Made by a program: the position numbers and the translations under genes. This document shows, one piece after another, positions 19,216 to 30,401 of a DNA stretch of 64,000 nucleotides (positions are counted from its first letter, which is position 1; each line of letters starts with the position of its first letter). This DNA is from Muraenolepis orangiensis (lineage: Eukaryota; Chordata; Actinopteri; Gadiformes; Muraenolepididae). The DNA lies in NCBI GenBank assembly GCA_027704905.1, contig CM051013.1:11519707-11583706 (forward strand). The letters run 5' to 3'. Under the pieces are notes generated by a model, which ran no database searches, was not told where the DNA came from, and saw only the letters and a program-made list of their open reading frames with translations.

Positions 19216-22200
19216 ATGACTGCCGTGTTATTTTTCAATGTTCAATTCATGTTCATTATACTTTTTTTTTTTTTCAATCTGTATTTCATCGGCAATGCTG
19301 CAAATTGTCGCTGGGCAGAATACAAACTGGGAGATGAATGTTGTCCTGCCTGTTCACCTGGTAAGAGTACAATATCAGAACTACTGAATAATTACTGACT
19401 GAATCAAGTTCTAATTGTGTTGAATGCAGCCCACAGAATGTCTGAATTAGCTGGCTCACTAATTCAAGTTCTAATTGTTTTGCATGCAGCCCACATAATG
19501 TCTGAATTAACTAGCCAACTAGCTGACTAAATTGTACTCTAATTGTGTTGCATGGTAAATGGACTGCATTTATATAGCGCTTCTACCCAAAGCGCTTTAC
19601 AATTATTGCCTCCCATGCACCTATTCATACACCGACGGCAGGTGTCAGCCATGGAAGGAGACAGCCAGGTCGTCAGGAGTAATTAGGGTTAGGGTGTCTT
19701 GCTCAGGGACACCACAAACCCGTGGCTGAGGAGAAGCCAGGGATCTAACCGGAAGGGGGCCAGAAAACCTTTCTGAGCTAATGCAGTCCACAGAATGTCT
19801 GAATTAGCCAGCTAATGCTAGCTTGAATTAATAAGTTAATCCAAATTTGTTTTCCAGCATGGTCAATTGACAAACATTTCTGTCCAACAGGAATGCATGT
19901 TTCTGAGCACTGCACAGAATTCACCGGTACATTGTGCGCACCCTGTGAAGAAGGTACATTCCAAGATGACTACAATGGTCGTGAAAAGTGCTTTGGGTGT
20001 AAGAACTGTGACACAGGTACATTTAGACTTTTTTAGATTAATGTTTTACAAACCCCTTGATAATATGCCAAATGTCACGGTATCATGGCTCAGTGAAACA
20101 CAGCCGTGAACACAAGGATTGAGTGACCGGCATAATTACCTGCTTTACCTAACAAGTTATTGTAATCAAAAACTTCCTCCGAAAACGTTTTCATTCTCTC
20201 AGGTTGTCAGTAACTGCGTTGTGGTTGACAGGTCTCAGCCTGAAGGAGAAGAAGTTGTGTACAGAAACATCAGACGCTCTGTGTGAGCCTCTGGATGGAC
20301 ACTTCTGTGTTGACACCAACGGAGGTGGATGTTTGGCAGCTCAGAAACACAGGATTTGCAGTCCTGGTCAACACATCAGTCAGAGAGGTTGGTGTTAACA
20401 TTCAATTATAGACAGCCCATTGTCACGGTCCAACCCAGCCCTCCCCGTCCTAGTCCTAGTTTTCCGCGGGCTTCCTGGATCCGTGATGTAGATACAAGAG
20501 ATACAAGATTTTTATTGGCCATTTGTAGTACATAGGATTTGAAGTACATAGGAATTTGAAGTACATAGGAATGCTTACTCCCCATTCCCTCCCGCAGTAT
20601 AAATCTCAAAAACACCATACAAATTAAAATAATATATACAATAAAATAAATAAACAAAAGAGCAACAAAGTGACTTAAATGATATGTACATAGCATACAG
20701 AGCATAGAGGCGCTGGTGTGGTATTGTAATGGATGCTTTTATATAGCGCTTTTATGGAACTCCGTCTAGGCCGGCTGCCTTCCCCGCCTTCACCCTCCTG
20801 AAGATTCTGCGAACCTCGGACTCGGACAGTTGTAGAACTTAGTCCTCTGGGCTGATGTTCAAGTTGTTGGTCGGCTCATGGTCCCTTTCAAAGCGAGCGA
20901 AAAACTTGTTTAGCTCGCCTGGTAGGTTAGGGTCGTTGTTGGTGACTTGTAGTTGGAGAGGACCCTCAGACCTTGCCACATACATCTGGTGTCAGAGCCC
21001 CCAAACTAATTCGTTTTTGTAATCCAATTTACCCTTCTTGATGGCTTTTCTGAGTTCGTACTTGGCCTTCTTGTAGTGATCGGAATCGCCTGTTGTGAAA
21101 GCGGTACTCCGTTCCTTAAGTTTGTTCCGTATGTCAGCATTCATCCATGTGTCACGACTCCATTCCGAATGCCACTCCGTGTTTTCCCTGTTGCCCGTGT
21201 CATACTAGACTCACCTGTTCTCAATCACACCCCATTTACCAAGCTGTATTTAATGTCTTGTGTGTTACTCATTGCTGGATTATCGCCCTGATTTTCAGAA
21301 AGCCTCATGTATCAAGCTAAGTTTCACGTATTGTGTTCTGTTTATTGATCCATCGTGTTTTGACCATCGTCTGGATAAGACCTGGTTTTTGCCTTGCGTT
21401 TTTGTACCTCTGCCTCAACCCTCGACAACCCATTACCGATCTCTGCTTGCCTTGACCATGTTTTTGGATTTTGCCCTGTCTGTAACTCTGCTTTTGCTCA
21501 ATCACCTTTTTTTTGTCACCACGGACAAATACTTATATTCACACCACATCATCGTGTTTCAATAAAACATGTTTATATTGCTACAGGAACAACAGATAAA
21601 GACACAGAGTGCCTTCACTGTACTAATGGAACATTCTTCAATGGAACATCCACGTCTTGCCAGAACCACACAAAGTAAGCCATCATTAGGGTTTATTTAT
21701 CAAGGACACTGTGGCAGGTGGGGTGAGGGGCGGCACGATTCAAGGCCAATATGTGTCAGCCCGCTGCCCATATTAGGACTTCCTCTGTCTGTGTTCCTTT
21801 CCTGAAAGTGATTGCTGTGGAGCTGAGTGTGGTCTGAGAGAGAGAGAGAGCAAGCAAGAGCCTAACTGACTACCCTACCTTATGCCTGACTACCCAACTT
21901 ATTGTACTTTCACCTGAGTACTGGTTCAGTTCTTGGAGACTTGTGAGGGTTGAAATGCACCTTTGGCTTCTGGTGACGAGTTGTTCTCTTACCTACCTTT
22001 GTTGAACGCACTATTGTAAGTCACTTTGAATAAAAGCGTCTGCTAAATGACTGTAATGTAATGTGATGTAACCTCGCTGAAAGCCCCACTCTGGTGGGTA
22101 AGAGAACCTGCCTCCGTCTGCCTCCGCTAATAATCCTAAACATTTCCCCAGGATTACAAACTCATTCCCCTTGAACATTGACCTTTGCCCCCCTGCTGTG

Positions 22201-23125
22201 TTCATAAACCTTCCGTTCAAAGTTAATTTCTTTGGTTCCCGATTGGTATTCACTATTTGTGCACCGAGCCAATTTACTAGCCTGCCCCTATGATGGCATA
22301 TATACTACACTACGCTGAATATAAACTTAAATGTGGTTGTCCTAATTTCAGATGTGACTCTGTGGGACTGGAACTGATGACACCAGGAAGTGATTCAACA
22401 GATTCTGAATGTGGAAAACCCGGTCTACACACAGGAATACTAGTAGTATTTGGAGATATAAAAGAGGTAAGCATTACATTAACCTGTAACATGTATCATG
22501 GTTATGCTGAATTGCAACAATGTTGTGCTCACATGTTACCGTGTTGTTTGCCACGATATAGAAACATCAACATCAACATCAACCTACTGAGATAAGCGGT
22601 AAACTCTTCCATCTCTTTCACTTCATCAATTTGTAACTGAAATGTGTTGTGGTGGCAGCGTCGTCTGCTACAGTGGCGACTGAACAGGGACCTCGCCGCA
22701 CAAGACAAAAACACTGTCTCCTCGAGTGTGTGTGGTGCTGGCTGTTTTAACCTGTGAGCCTTGATTAGCGATGACCCACATTTGTGCAGCCTCACCAGCC
22801 ATTAAGTCCAACTCAGGCTAGGTGAGGCTGCTTAAACCAGCCACCAACCACACACACTCCACAATATATAACTATATATATGTGTCTGTGCGGGTCTGGT
22901 TGTGTTTCTCTAGTTGTGCCTGGTTTTGGTCTGGGTGTGTCTCTGGTTTTTTCTGGTGTGTGTGTGTGTGTCTCTGGTTGTGACGCTAGTCTTCACCCGA
23001 GAATAACCAGCAGCAGAGCTCCACCACTGGGCTTCAGTCTTCAGAGTGTTTCTGCCTGTGGAGGCTGGATGTCCTGACTCTCTTCTGATCTTCTCTTCCA
23101 GAAGCTAAACCAACGACAACGATAA
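19216..23125 (+). CDS. tnfrsf14-like: B2: HVEM-like TNF receptor lacking a transmembrane segment (predicted secreted)
   Basis: Coding exons 19216-19360, 19891-20016, 20232-20387, 21587-21674, 22352-22466 and 23102-23125 total 654 nt (217 aa). The signal peptide is highly hydrophobic and includes a 13-T run. CRD1 starts EYKLGDECCPAC, and four cysteine-rich repeats end PGSDSTDSEC. Exon 5 then reads GILVVFGDIKE, having lost 58 nt that in B1 encode most of the membrane helix. The last exon adds KLNQRQR and a stop. The outcome is a soluble ectodomain, plausibly a decoy for TNFSF14-like ligand or BTLA (inference). The start at 19216 has A at -3; an in-frame ATG at 19195 is possible. The exon-3 donor GTTGGT is weak. 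Confidence 0.8.
19553..19790 (+). repeat. Dispersed fish repeat in B2 intron 2
   Basis: It begins ATGGTAAATGGACTGCATTT and holds ATAGCGC...AAAGCGCTTTACAA, then GTGTCTTGCTCAGGGACACC and GGGATCTAACCGG. Present in the same intron of B3, B4 and B5 (43628, 46416, 62231), so it predates the duplications. The preceding 150 bp contain about three imperfect copies of a 75-bp unit with GCAGCCCACA. Confidence 0.65.
20480..21180 (-). mobile_element. Internally deleted LINE in B2 intron 3
   Basis: A minus-strand LINE tail (20480-20720) is followed, after a short TATAGCGC repeat piece at 20735-20755, by RT code GKAGRPRRSSI-side sequence corresponding to the fingers and upstream region (down to about 21150). 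Most of the RT found at 1-835 is gone. The same junction is seen in B4 and B5. Confidence 0.65.
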
Positions 23126-23130
23126 AGCAT

Positions 23131-23378
23131 CCTGTTCCTACTGACCTTACTGTTTAAATCAGATGCATATTATACAAACAGTTCCTACTGACCCTATACT
23201 GTTTAAATCAGATGTATCTTTATACAGAAAGTTCCTACTGACCCTATACTGTTTAAATCAGATGTATCTTTATACAGAAAGTTCCTACTGACCCTATACT
23301 GTTTAAATCAGATGTATCTTTATACAGAAAGTTCCTACTGACCCTATACTGTTTCCAAAAGATGCCTGAAAAAATAAA
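23131..23378 (+). repeat. 50-bp minisatellite in the B2 3' region, with AATAAA
   Basis: Units containing GTTCCTACTGACCCTATACT and AAATCAGATGTATCTTTATA repeat about 4.5 times directly after the B2 stop codon. AATAAA follows at 23373-23378, so the array would be in the 3' UTR. B4 has about 12.5 units (49897-50520). Confidence 0.85.
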
Positions 23379-23740
23379 CATTTAAAAAAGTGGCCGCGAT
23401 GTCTATCCCATGTCACTCTTATTGATTTAGGGGAGGGGGCGGGGCCCCATGGTCCGACCTGCGGGGGAGCCCCGAAATATTGCGCAACGCCACTGAATGA
23501 ATGTCTAATAATATCACCATTATTCAGCTTGTAAAGCGTTAATATGTGTTGCCTCCTCCTTACACTATCGTATGTAAATTATTTAAAGCCTACATTTTTG
23601 CATCTAAGCAGTTTATCAACATGTTCAAAACAATGTTCCATTAATTTCAGTCATGATAGCAAATCACTCACTATGTTCACTTGTTATTTTGTTGGACATG
23701 ATGTTGACAAGTTGATACATCAGACGAGGTTGGTGTAAGG

Positions 23741-24143
23741 CAGTGGCGAAGCGTGTCTATCACAACTGGACCTTCTGTAGACCAGGGGTTCCCAAACTTT
23801 TCAGCCCGCGACCCCCAAAATAACAGTGCTGGAGACTGGCGACCCCCCCACTATCACCGTCCGACGGGGGGGGGGGGGTATGTCGCGATCGCGAACATCG
23901 TGAAGTCCAAGGGGGACTTGGGGGGATTGATGATACTGTCGTGAATCTGTGGGAATCAGAATTCCTTTATTTGTCACTCACGTTATTATTAACAATAATA
24001 ATAATACAAATGATAAAAAATAAATAAAAATAATAAAAATTTATAATCCTCAGGTCACATGAAGAGGATTCTGAAATCATCTCGCGACCCCCCCCTCGGG
24101 GTCCCGCGACCCCCACTTTGGGAACCCCTGCTGTAGACCACCA
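23741..24143. mobile_element. Inverted hAT end fragment
   Basis: It starts CAGTGGCGAAGCGTGTC and ends near GGGAACCCCTGCTGTAGACC. It is the right end of the hAT element found complete at 54939-56609, placed in inverted orientation beside the left end of another copy at 24144. It begins exactly after GTTGGTGTAAGG, a boundary shared by other units. Confidence 0.65.
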
Positions 24144-25330
24144 CAGTGGTGAAGCGTCAGGGCCTTCAAGGTATTCAGAGAAGACCCTGGAACTCTCAGA
24201 TGAAACCAAAAAATTGAATTAATTGTATTAATAAAATGTAATACAATTTAATAACATTTAATACAATTTAAATAAAATGAATAAATGAGAATCGTATCTG
24301 TGTTATATTACAGTGTTACGTTGATTTGTTTGTCTTTCTCGGTCCATGCACGACGCATTTGAGTGGTTTTGTGTTGGAAAAACAATGCAACCAATCAGAT
24401 ATGTTTCTGGGTTGCTGGGAAGAATATCCTTCAACCAAAGTATTCCCGCTGACATTGGCCCTTAGACTGAATGAGAGCATACGTTTGGATTGACAATTTG
24501 ATCAATCATATCGTGATTTGTAGCCAATGGGCGTATTCTTTTAGATTTCCCCGCAGCTCAATAGGGAGCTAGAAGGTGCAAGGTGGTGGCTGGCGCGAGA
24601 GTGGATCTAGCGTAGTGTTACGTTTTCTACGTTGTTTTTTTTACGTCAAAATGGCAACAGGTGAAGATGATGTCGTTGCGGATTTATTGTCTGAACCATT
24701 TTCAAGACGACCATTTAATGTTAAGATAGACATTATTAAAAAAGGCCGTCCAACACCTGACAATCTGGAGCTGACTCAAGTAGTTAAAGCAGGCTATGTT
24801 CGCCATTTTCAGAGTAGCAACTGGGAACGATACCCGTCGCTAACGGGCTCTACGAGCCACAAGAGGCTGGGAGTGCTTGCTATTTGGGACCGACAAGAGA
24901 GCAGGGAATTGGAACTTATTTTGGATCTGAAAAGCGATCATCTTTATGACCTGATGGTGGTCGAACAATTCATCCAGAAGGACAGGAGAATGGATTTGGT
25001 CTTTAAGTGAACATCATTGGTGAGTGACACTCATTTGTCTTTGCTGGTTTTGTCTCAGTGTTGCGTCTCGTTGAGCTGGTTGTTGCATTTTGTTTCCACA
25101 CACTTGTTGACTGATTAGTTAATGGCTGTCTTGGGTTTGTTAAGCATTGTTGTGCATTTGAATTGAGAGTTTGGACTTGATCTTTCTTTGCATCGCTTAA
25201 CGTGAAAAGACTTAACGTAACTAAGAGTTACAAAACCGCGATCAATAATCACCTAATTTGCATATGTTTTGTCATTAGCACTTTCACCTTTTCACTTTCA
25301 TTTTGACAGGTGAAAGTGCTAATGACAAGA
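24144..25330 (+). mobile_element. hAT element left part (interrupted by Copia)
   Basis: The end CAGTGGTGAAGCGTCAGGG matches the left end of the element at 54939. The element carries a transposase-like exon (24651-25010) and a long inverted repeat. Its right part resumes near 28240 after the Copia element, and its true right terminus is lost at a junction near 28558. Confidence 0.65.
24651..25010 (+). pseudogene. hAT-type transposase N-terminal fragment (ZMYM1/TTF-like)
   Basis: About 119 residues start MATGEDDVVADLLSEPFSR and contain DIIKKGRPTP and VRHFQSSNWERYPSLTGS. This resembles the N-terminal leader and the start of the TTF-type zinc finger of hAT transposase-derived fish proteins. The frame stops at TGA 25008-25010, before any catalytic DDE domain. 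A second, more damaged copy is at 55451-55787. It is a transposon relic, not a host gene. Confidence 0.65.
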
Positions 25331-25370
25331 CATATGCCAGAGACATTTGGTGATTATTGATCGCTATTTT
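25232..25370. repeat. Long hairpin: inverted repeat of about 55 bp
   Basis: GCGATCAATAATCACC (about 25240) pairs with GGTGATTATTGATCGC (about 25350), and TTGTCATTAGCACTTTCACC with GGTGAAAGTGCTAATGACAA nearer the centre. In the homologous element at 56020-56105 only the inner pair remains. Confidence 0.7.
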
Positions 25371-25465
25371 GGCGTTGGCGTTGTGGAGAAAAGGGTCACC
25401 GAAAGGATAATTGCACAAAAACTGTTTGGTGTAGTTTCTGCAAAACTTCGGGACACGCAGACAGA

Positions 25466-27592
25466 GTGTGTAGAAAGAAGCGCGAACAGAGCGCTCGGTA
25501 CGCGCACGTGCAAGATGGCGGCTGTGGACAAGATGGCGGCAGCGGTGGACGTGAGGCAAGTCGAGACGACGCCCGGAGAGGAGCGGGAAAAGAGGACTTC
25601 ACCTTCGGGGCGCAGACAGCATACGCCAGCCGGTCAGCGCAGCAGCAGCAGGCCCAAAGGAAGGGACTGATCGTGGACACAGGTGCGTCGTCCCACATTA
25701 TCAACGACAGGAACCGATTCAACAACTTTGACAGCACCTTCGAGCCGGAGAGACACAGCATGGAGCTGGCAGACGGGAAGCGCACTTTCGGGTTGGCGCA
25801 CGGGAGAGGAGACGCACAGGTATGCCTCATAGACAGTGAGGGGCGCCGGTGTACAGTGACGTTGAAGAACGCCCTCTACATACCCTCGTTCCCCCAAGAA
25901 CTATTCTCTGTCAAATCTGCTACTGCAAATGGTGCCAAGGTGTTCTTCAATGAAGGTAACGATGTTCTTGTGGAGCCTGACGGTACGAGATTTAACATTG
26001 AGGTGTACAAGAGAATGTTTTATCTACAAACAGAATGTAATGAAAATGATGTGTGTAATGTCAGTCATGATATTCAGACATGGCACGAGATCATGGGTCA
26101 TTGTAATTACGAGGACATACTGAAGCTGCAGGCGGTAACAGTAGGCATGCACATTAACGGTGAAAAGCATAGACCTAACAAAGAATGTGATGTGTGTATA
26201 AAGGGAAAGTTCACTCAAACAAGGAACAGAGGTCCCACAGAGAAAGTAAAGACACCACTTGAGCTAGTTAACACAGATCTAGCCGGCCCAGTGAATAATG
26301 AGTCCATAGGCGGCTTTAAATATATGCAGTCTTTCACAGATGTGTGTACAGGGGCAGTGTTTGTCTACTTTCTCAAAGCAAAGAGTGACGCACTTCAGGC
26401 CACAGAGAAATTCCTTGCAGATGTAGCTCCGTATGGCAGCGTAAAGTGCCTGAGGTCCGACAACGGAACAGAGTTCACAAATAGAGAGTTTCAGTCACTG
26501 CTGAGAAGGAACAAGATCAGACACGAGACGTCCTGTCCTTACTCCCCGCACCAAAACGGGATAGCTGAGAGGGAAGGGCGCACTCTCTTCGAAATGGCTA
26601 GGTGTAAGCTAATAGACGGTAACTTACCTAAGAGTCTATGGCATTATGCGGTCCAAGAAGCAGCTTACACTAGAAATCGGTGTTTTAACAAGCACACGGG
26701 CACCACCCCATATACAGCACTGACAGGAAAAAGGTGTGATCTAGCCAGGATGCACAAGTTTGGGTCAGTATGTTATGCTTACCAACAGGACAGAGGAAAA
26801 CTCGAGTCCAGGTGTGAGAAAGGACTTTTTGTAGGGCATGACAAGGGCAGCCCCGCTTTTCTAGTCTATTATCCCGGTAAGGGGAAAGTGCAAAAGCACA
26901 GATTAGTAAAGTTTGTCACAAAGACAACATGGGAGAACGAGACACAGACACAGGAGCCAGAGCTGGACTCCAGAGTAGGGTGTGAGAAAAGAGAGACGCC
27001 ACAGCCTAGTGTACTGAGCACAGACATGGAGACAGACGGTCAACAGCCACCGGAGGATGATGGCGAGAAGCACCCTAGGGTGACGCCACGTGCCTCATGC
27101 AGTGGGAGATATCCCCCCCGGGAACATAAACCCCCAAAGTATCTGAAAGACTATGCCCAGAGAGAAAGTGACGAGGATGACAGTACACTTACCAGTATAG
27201 ATTACTGCTACAGGGTAGTGAGTGGTGTACCTCAGACCTTTAAAGAGGCCATGATATCCCCTGAGTCAGGAAAATGGGAGAAAGCGATGGATGAGATGAG
27301 GTCCCTGGAGGACAATCATACTTTTACTCTAACAAAGTTACCCGAGGGTAGACAGGCAGTGGGAGGCAAGTGGGTGTACTCAATCAAGGAGGGTATTGAA
27401 GGGCACGACAGGTACAAGGCCAGGTTTGTAGCTAAAGGCTACAGTCAGAGGGAAGGAATAGACTACGGTGAGACATTCTCCCCTACAGCTAATCTGACCA
27501 GTGTACGGGTAGTTATGCAGAAGACAACCAGGGAACCATTGCACTTGCCAGAAACCCTGTGTGCCGACAGAGGTGTAAACATGTGGATATAA
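25466..27592 (+). pseudogene. Copia gag-pol remnant (protease, integrase, partial RT)
   Basis: About 708 residues remain open. Visible in order: end of the gag zinc knuckle (CSFCKTSGHADRVC starts just upstream), aspartic protease DTGASSHI near residue 72, gag-pre-integrase around WHEIMGHCNYEDI, integrase with DLAGPV, then SDNGTEF and the ENGIAER-like QNGIAEREGRT, and RVT_2 start GGKWVYSIKEGIEG with YKARFVAKGYSQ and DYGETFSP. It breaks off before the RT YVDD box, so it cannot be autonomous. The open length suggests a fairly recent loss. Starting codon is arbitrary because gag is truncated. Confidence 0.85.
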
Positions 27593-27786
27593 AATATCAC
27601 TTCATCAGATCTGTCATCAGAGAAGAAAAGATGACACTGGTTTACTGTCCTACAGATGACATGGTTGCAGACGCTATGACCAAGCCTGTCTCCAAACTGA
27701 AATTGAAAAAATTTGCAGGGGTCATGTTCGGTGTAAAATATTGCCTGTTATGTAATATTGACCGCCATGTTCTTTTGATGTTTTGA
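27583..27786 (+). pseudogene. Copia RNase H C-terminal remnant
   Basis: KHVDIKYHFIRSVIREEKM followed by DDMVADAMTKPV is the classical end of Copia RNase H. It is in a different frame from the upstream pol remnant, marking the internal deletion. Confidence 0.75.
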
Positions 27787-27842
27787 ATTGTTATTTTTTC
27801 TTGGAAAAGTTGTACAGTATACACGTCATTCATAAGTGGGAG

Positions 27843-28120
27843 TGTTAAGTGTAAGTGTTAATATGTCTGTATGTAACTGCACTATAACTGTTCCGCAGTA
27901 AGAGGGCGCTATAGGCGTAAGGAGGCGCAGCTATTGTAGCTGACGTCAGGTGTCAGATATAAGGGATTGTTCCCTCCCCTTCTATCTCTCTCTCTCTAGC
28001 TCTCATGGAGAGCGGGTCAAGTGGTGCAATGCACATATGAAAATAAACCACGCCAGTTAAGGCTAAATAAGACCTCGTCGTCATGACTGGTTTCTTGCTG
28101 CACATGTGACTCTGTCAACA
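27843..28120 (+). repeat. Copia 3' LTR
   Basis: It begins TGTTAAGTG after the purine-rich AAGTGGGAG and ends TCTGTCAACA, giving TGTT...AACA ends over 278 bp. Inside are a perfect CRE TGACGTCA (27941-27948), ATATAAGG as TATA box, and AATAAA (28042-28047). Confidence 0.75.
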
Positions 28121-28234
28121 CACTTGGAAATTGGCTGCGACAATCTGATCTTCCTAAATGAGATAAGGCATAAAGTGACTCCTCCGTGACGTCCGTCTGA
28201 CTAGAACAACTGAATTTTCGAATGGTGGGGGTGG

Positions 28235-28560
28235 TGTTCTACAGCAGGGGTTCCCAAAGTGGGGGTCGCGGGACCCCGAGGGGGGGGGGGGGGGGGGGGT
28301 GGGTCGCGAGATGATTTCAGAATCCTCTTGATGTGACCATGAGGTTTTTATTGTTAATAATAACGTGTGCATAGATATTTTTATATATGTACGGGTGACG
28401 AATAAAGGAATTTTGATTCCGACAGATTCACGACAGTATCATTTGCAGCTGAAAAAAAAGCCCCACACAATTTTCAATATCACGAATACCCCCCCCCCCC
28501 CCCCCCTTGGACTTCACAATGTTCTCGATTGTGAAGATCTGTGCACACGTTGTTTCAAGT
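28235..28560 (+). mobile_element. hAT right-part fragment with poly-G and poly-C runs
   Basis: CTACAGCAGGGGTTCCCAAA, a G run of about 25 and a C run of about 20 match the right half of the element at 56109-56560. It stops near GCACACGTTGTTT, where sequence switches to the hAT-like element homologous to 5038. Confidence 0.6.
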
Positions 28561-28609
28561 CACAGTGTACTACTAGGAAAAGCATATTATGCTCTGTCTC
28601 TGCGGGCAC

Positions 28610-28625
28610 ACGCACACACACACAG

Positions 28626-28685
<60 letters not shown>

Positions 28686-28720
28686 GCACAGACGCACACT
28701 CACACACAGACACACACGCA

Positions 28721-28816
<96 letters not shown>
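28610..28816 (+). repeat. (CA)n microsatellite
   Basis: About 100 CA units with several GA interruptions near 28681-28720. It is the expanded counterpart of the tract at 5083. Confidence 0.95.
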
Positions 28817-28818
<2 letters not shown>

Positions 28819-28908
28819 TATATGTCAGTGTTTTTTGTCAGTGTGTGCCGATATATATATATTTTTGTTGAGTGATTGATAGAGTTTTCGTGAGTGATTT
28901 AAACAAGC

Positions 28909-28975
<67 letters not shown>

Positions 28976-28977
<2 letters not shown>

Positions 28978-30401
28978 GTATTGACCCGAATATAAGACGA
29001 CCCCGATTATAAGACGACCCCTCTTTTTCAAGACTCATTTTTGGAAAAAATATATATTTATTTTTTTGAAGACCAAATCTTTTTTTTATAAAGAAAATCT
29101 TTTTTTTTTGAAAATAATGATAACACACATCACACATTGTGTTCAAATGTGCCTAACTTGACAAACAAAAACAAAACAGGCTAGATAGATTGCAATGAAA
29201 CAGTAGTGCAATAAAACGGTAGAGCAATGAAACAGAACATCAGTCTATTGGTCACATCAAGTCTTCTCATTCAGCTCGTCTTCTACGTCGCTGGTTGTTC
29301 CTCTCACTCCCGCTATCGTCACTCACGGTGTCTGCTTCCCCGTCTCCTCCCACATCACGTCATCCTCGCTGTCATCCATGGCATACGCAGCATTTCTTAA
29401 ACCCATTAATGCTTTCTGGGGAAACGTCAGCCCATGCTTGCAAGATCCATTCACAGAGCAAACGTACTGCAGGCTTTTGGATTTTTCCAGACGGTGTCAG
29501 TGCGTGATTAGCAGCCAGGAGCCACTCTGTGTATTGCGCAGATGAACCTTGAATGGTTTGTTAACGACCACATCCAACACCTGCAGCTGGCTTGTCATTC
29601 CGCCCGGTATGATCACTAGGTGACTAGGTTTTGACTGGCTCAGTCAAGTGTCCACGGAAAGCATCCAGAATCAACATGTTCCTCTTCTTTCTGAGTCCCC
29701 CACACCGTCTGCCCCACACAACCTTGAGCCAGTCCACCACAAGCTCCGTCTCCATCCAGCCCTTTGCCTGGGCACCTACCATAATCCCCCACGTACGGGG
29801 GAAGTTGTGTCCCATCTGCGAGGCGCGTTAACATGACAGTTAATCGGCTCTTCTTTTGTCGCCTTTCTTATGCACAGTGACAGATGTTGGCATGTCAAAA
29901 TACACAGGCGTTTGATCAGCATTGCCCATCTGATCAAGGGGGTATGAGTGCTTCTTCCTTAACTTGATCACATATCGCTGATAAGACAGTAGCTTCTCTC
30001 TGAAGTCTGAGGGCAGGCGCTGGGCTTGTCCTGCGTCGCAATGACAGGTGTTTGATGTCTCTGCTTCGTTTATCACCATTATCTTAAAATTGGCATCGTA
30101 ACTTCGTCTCTTCTGTTTATTAACTTGCCCTACTTTTGAGCCACTTTTTTTCAAGTTGGTCGCTGTCTCTCCATTTCTAACTCTCCAGGTAACTATTTTT
30201 ATGTACTGTTACTTTAAGACTTTGAGTTACTTTAAGTGTCGCGCGGTGTCTCGGAACACTCGTTTGGCGCGATCTGTTGTTGCGCAATTACATGTGCAAT
30301 TACGGTACATCGAAAAGTCTAAACCCCGATTATAAGACGACCCCTCTTTTTTAGATTTTTTTCTAGGAAAAAAAACCCGTCTTATATTCGGGTCAATACG
30401 G
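28976..30401. mobile_element. Second pogo/Tigger-like element, in a TA palindrome
   Basis: Ends CCGTATTGACCCGAATATAA and the inverted ATTCGGGTCAATACGG, with TA on each side. It sits in the TA run whose arm TGATTTAAACAAGCAG appears at 28895 and 30445. It is about 1.4 kb and keeps transposase pieces on the minus strand. Confidence 0.8.
29624..30154 (-). pseudogene. Pogo/Tigger-like transposase fragments
   Basis: The minus-strand N-terminal part (30154 to 29840) reads KKSGSKVGQVNKQKRRSYDA and later NADQTPVYFDMP, the stretch with the first catalytic Asp, then SVTVHKKGDKRR. The next part (29815 to 29624), in another frame, has LILDAFRGHLTEPVK with the second Asp. Downstream pieces continue to about 29350. 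Deletions and a frameshift make it inactive. Confidence 0.75.

Larger units (their letters stand above)
25370..28120 (+). mobile_element. Ty1/Copia-type LTR retrotransposon, 5'-truncated and internally deleted
   Basis: Order on the + strand: CCHC zinc knuckle of gag (about 25420-25465), protease, gag-pre-integrase, integrase, start of RT, then the RNase H end, a purine tract and one LTR. No 5' LTR is visible. Most of RT and RNase H is missing at a junction near 27530-27580. Copia elements are relatively uncommon in vertebrates but known in fish. Confidence 0.85.

Noticed and set aside
24651..25010. A small host zinc-finger gene
   Set aside because: It lies inside a hAT element with matching terminal repeats, and a damaged second copy exists at 55451.
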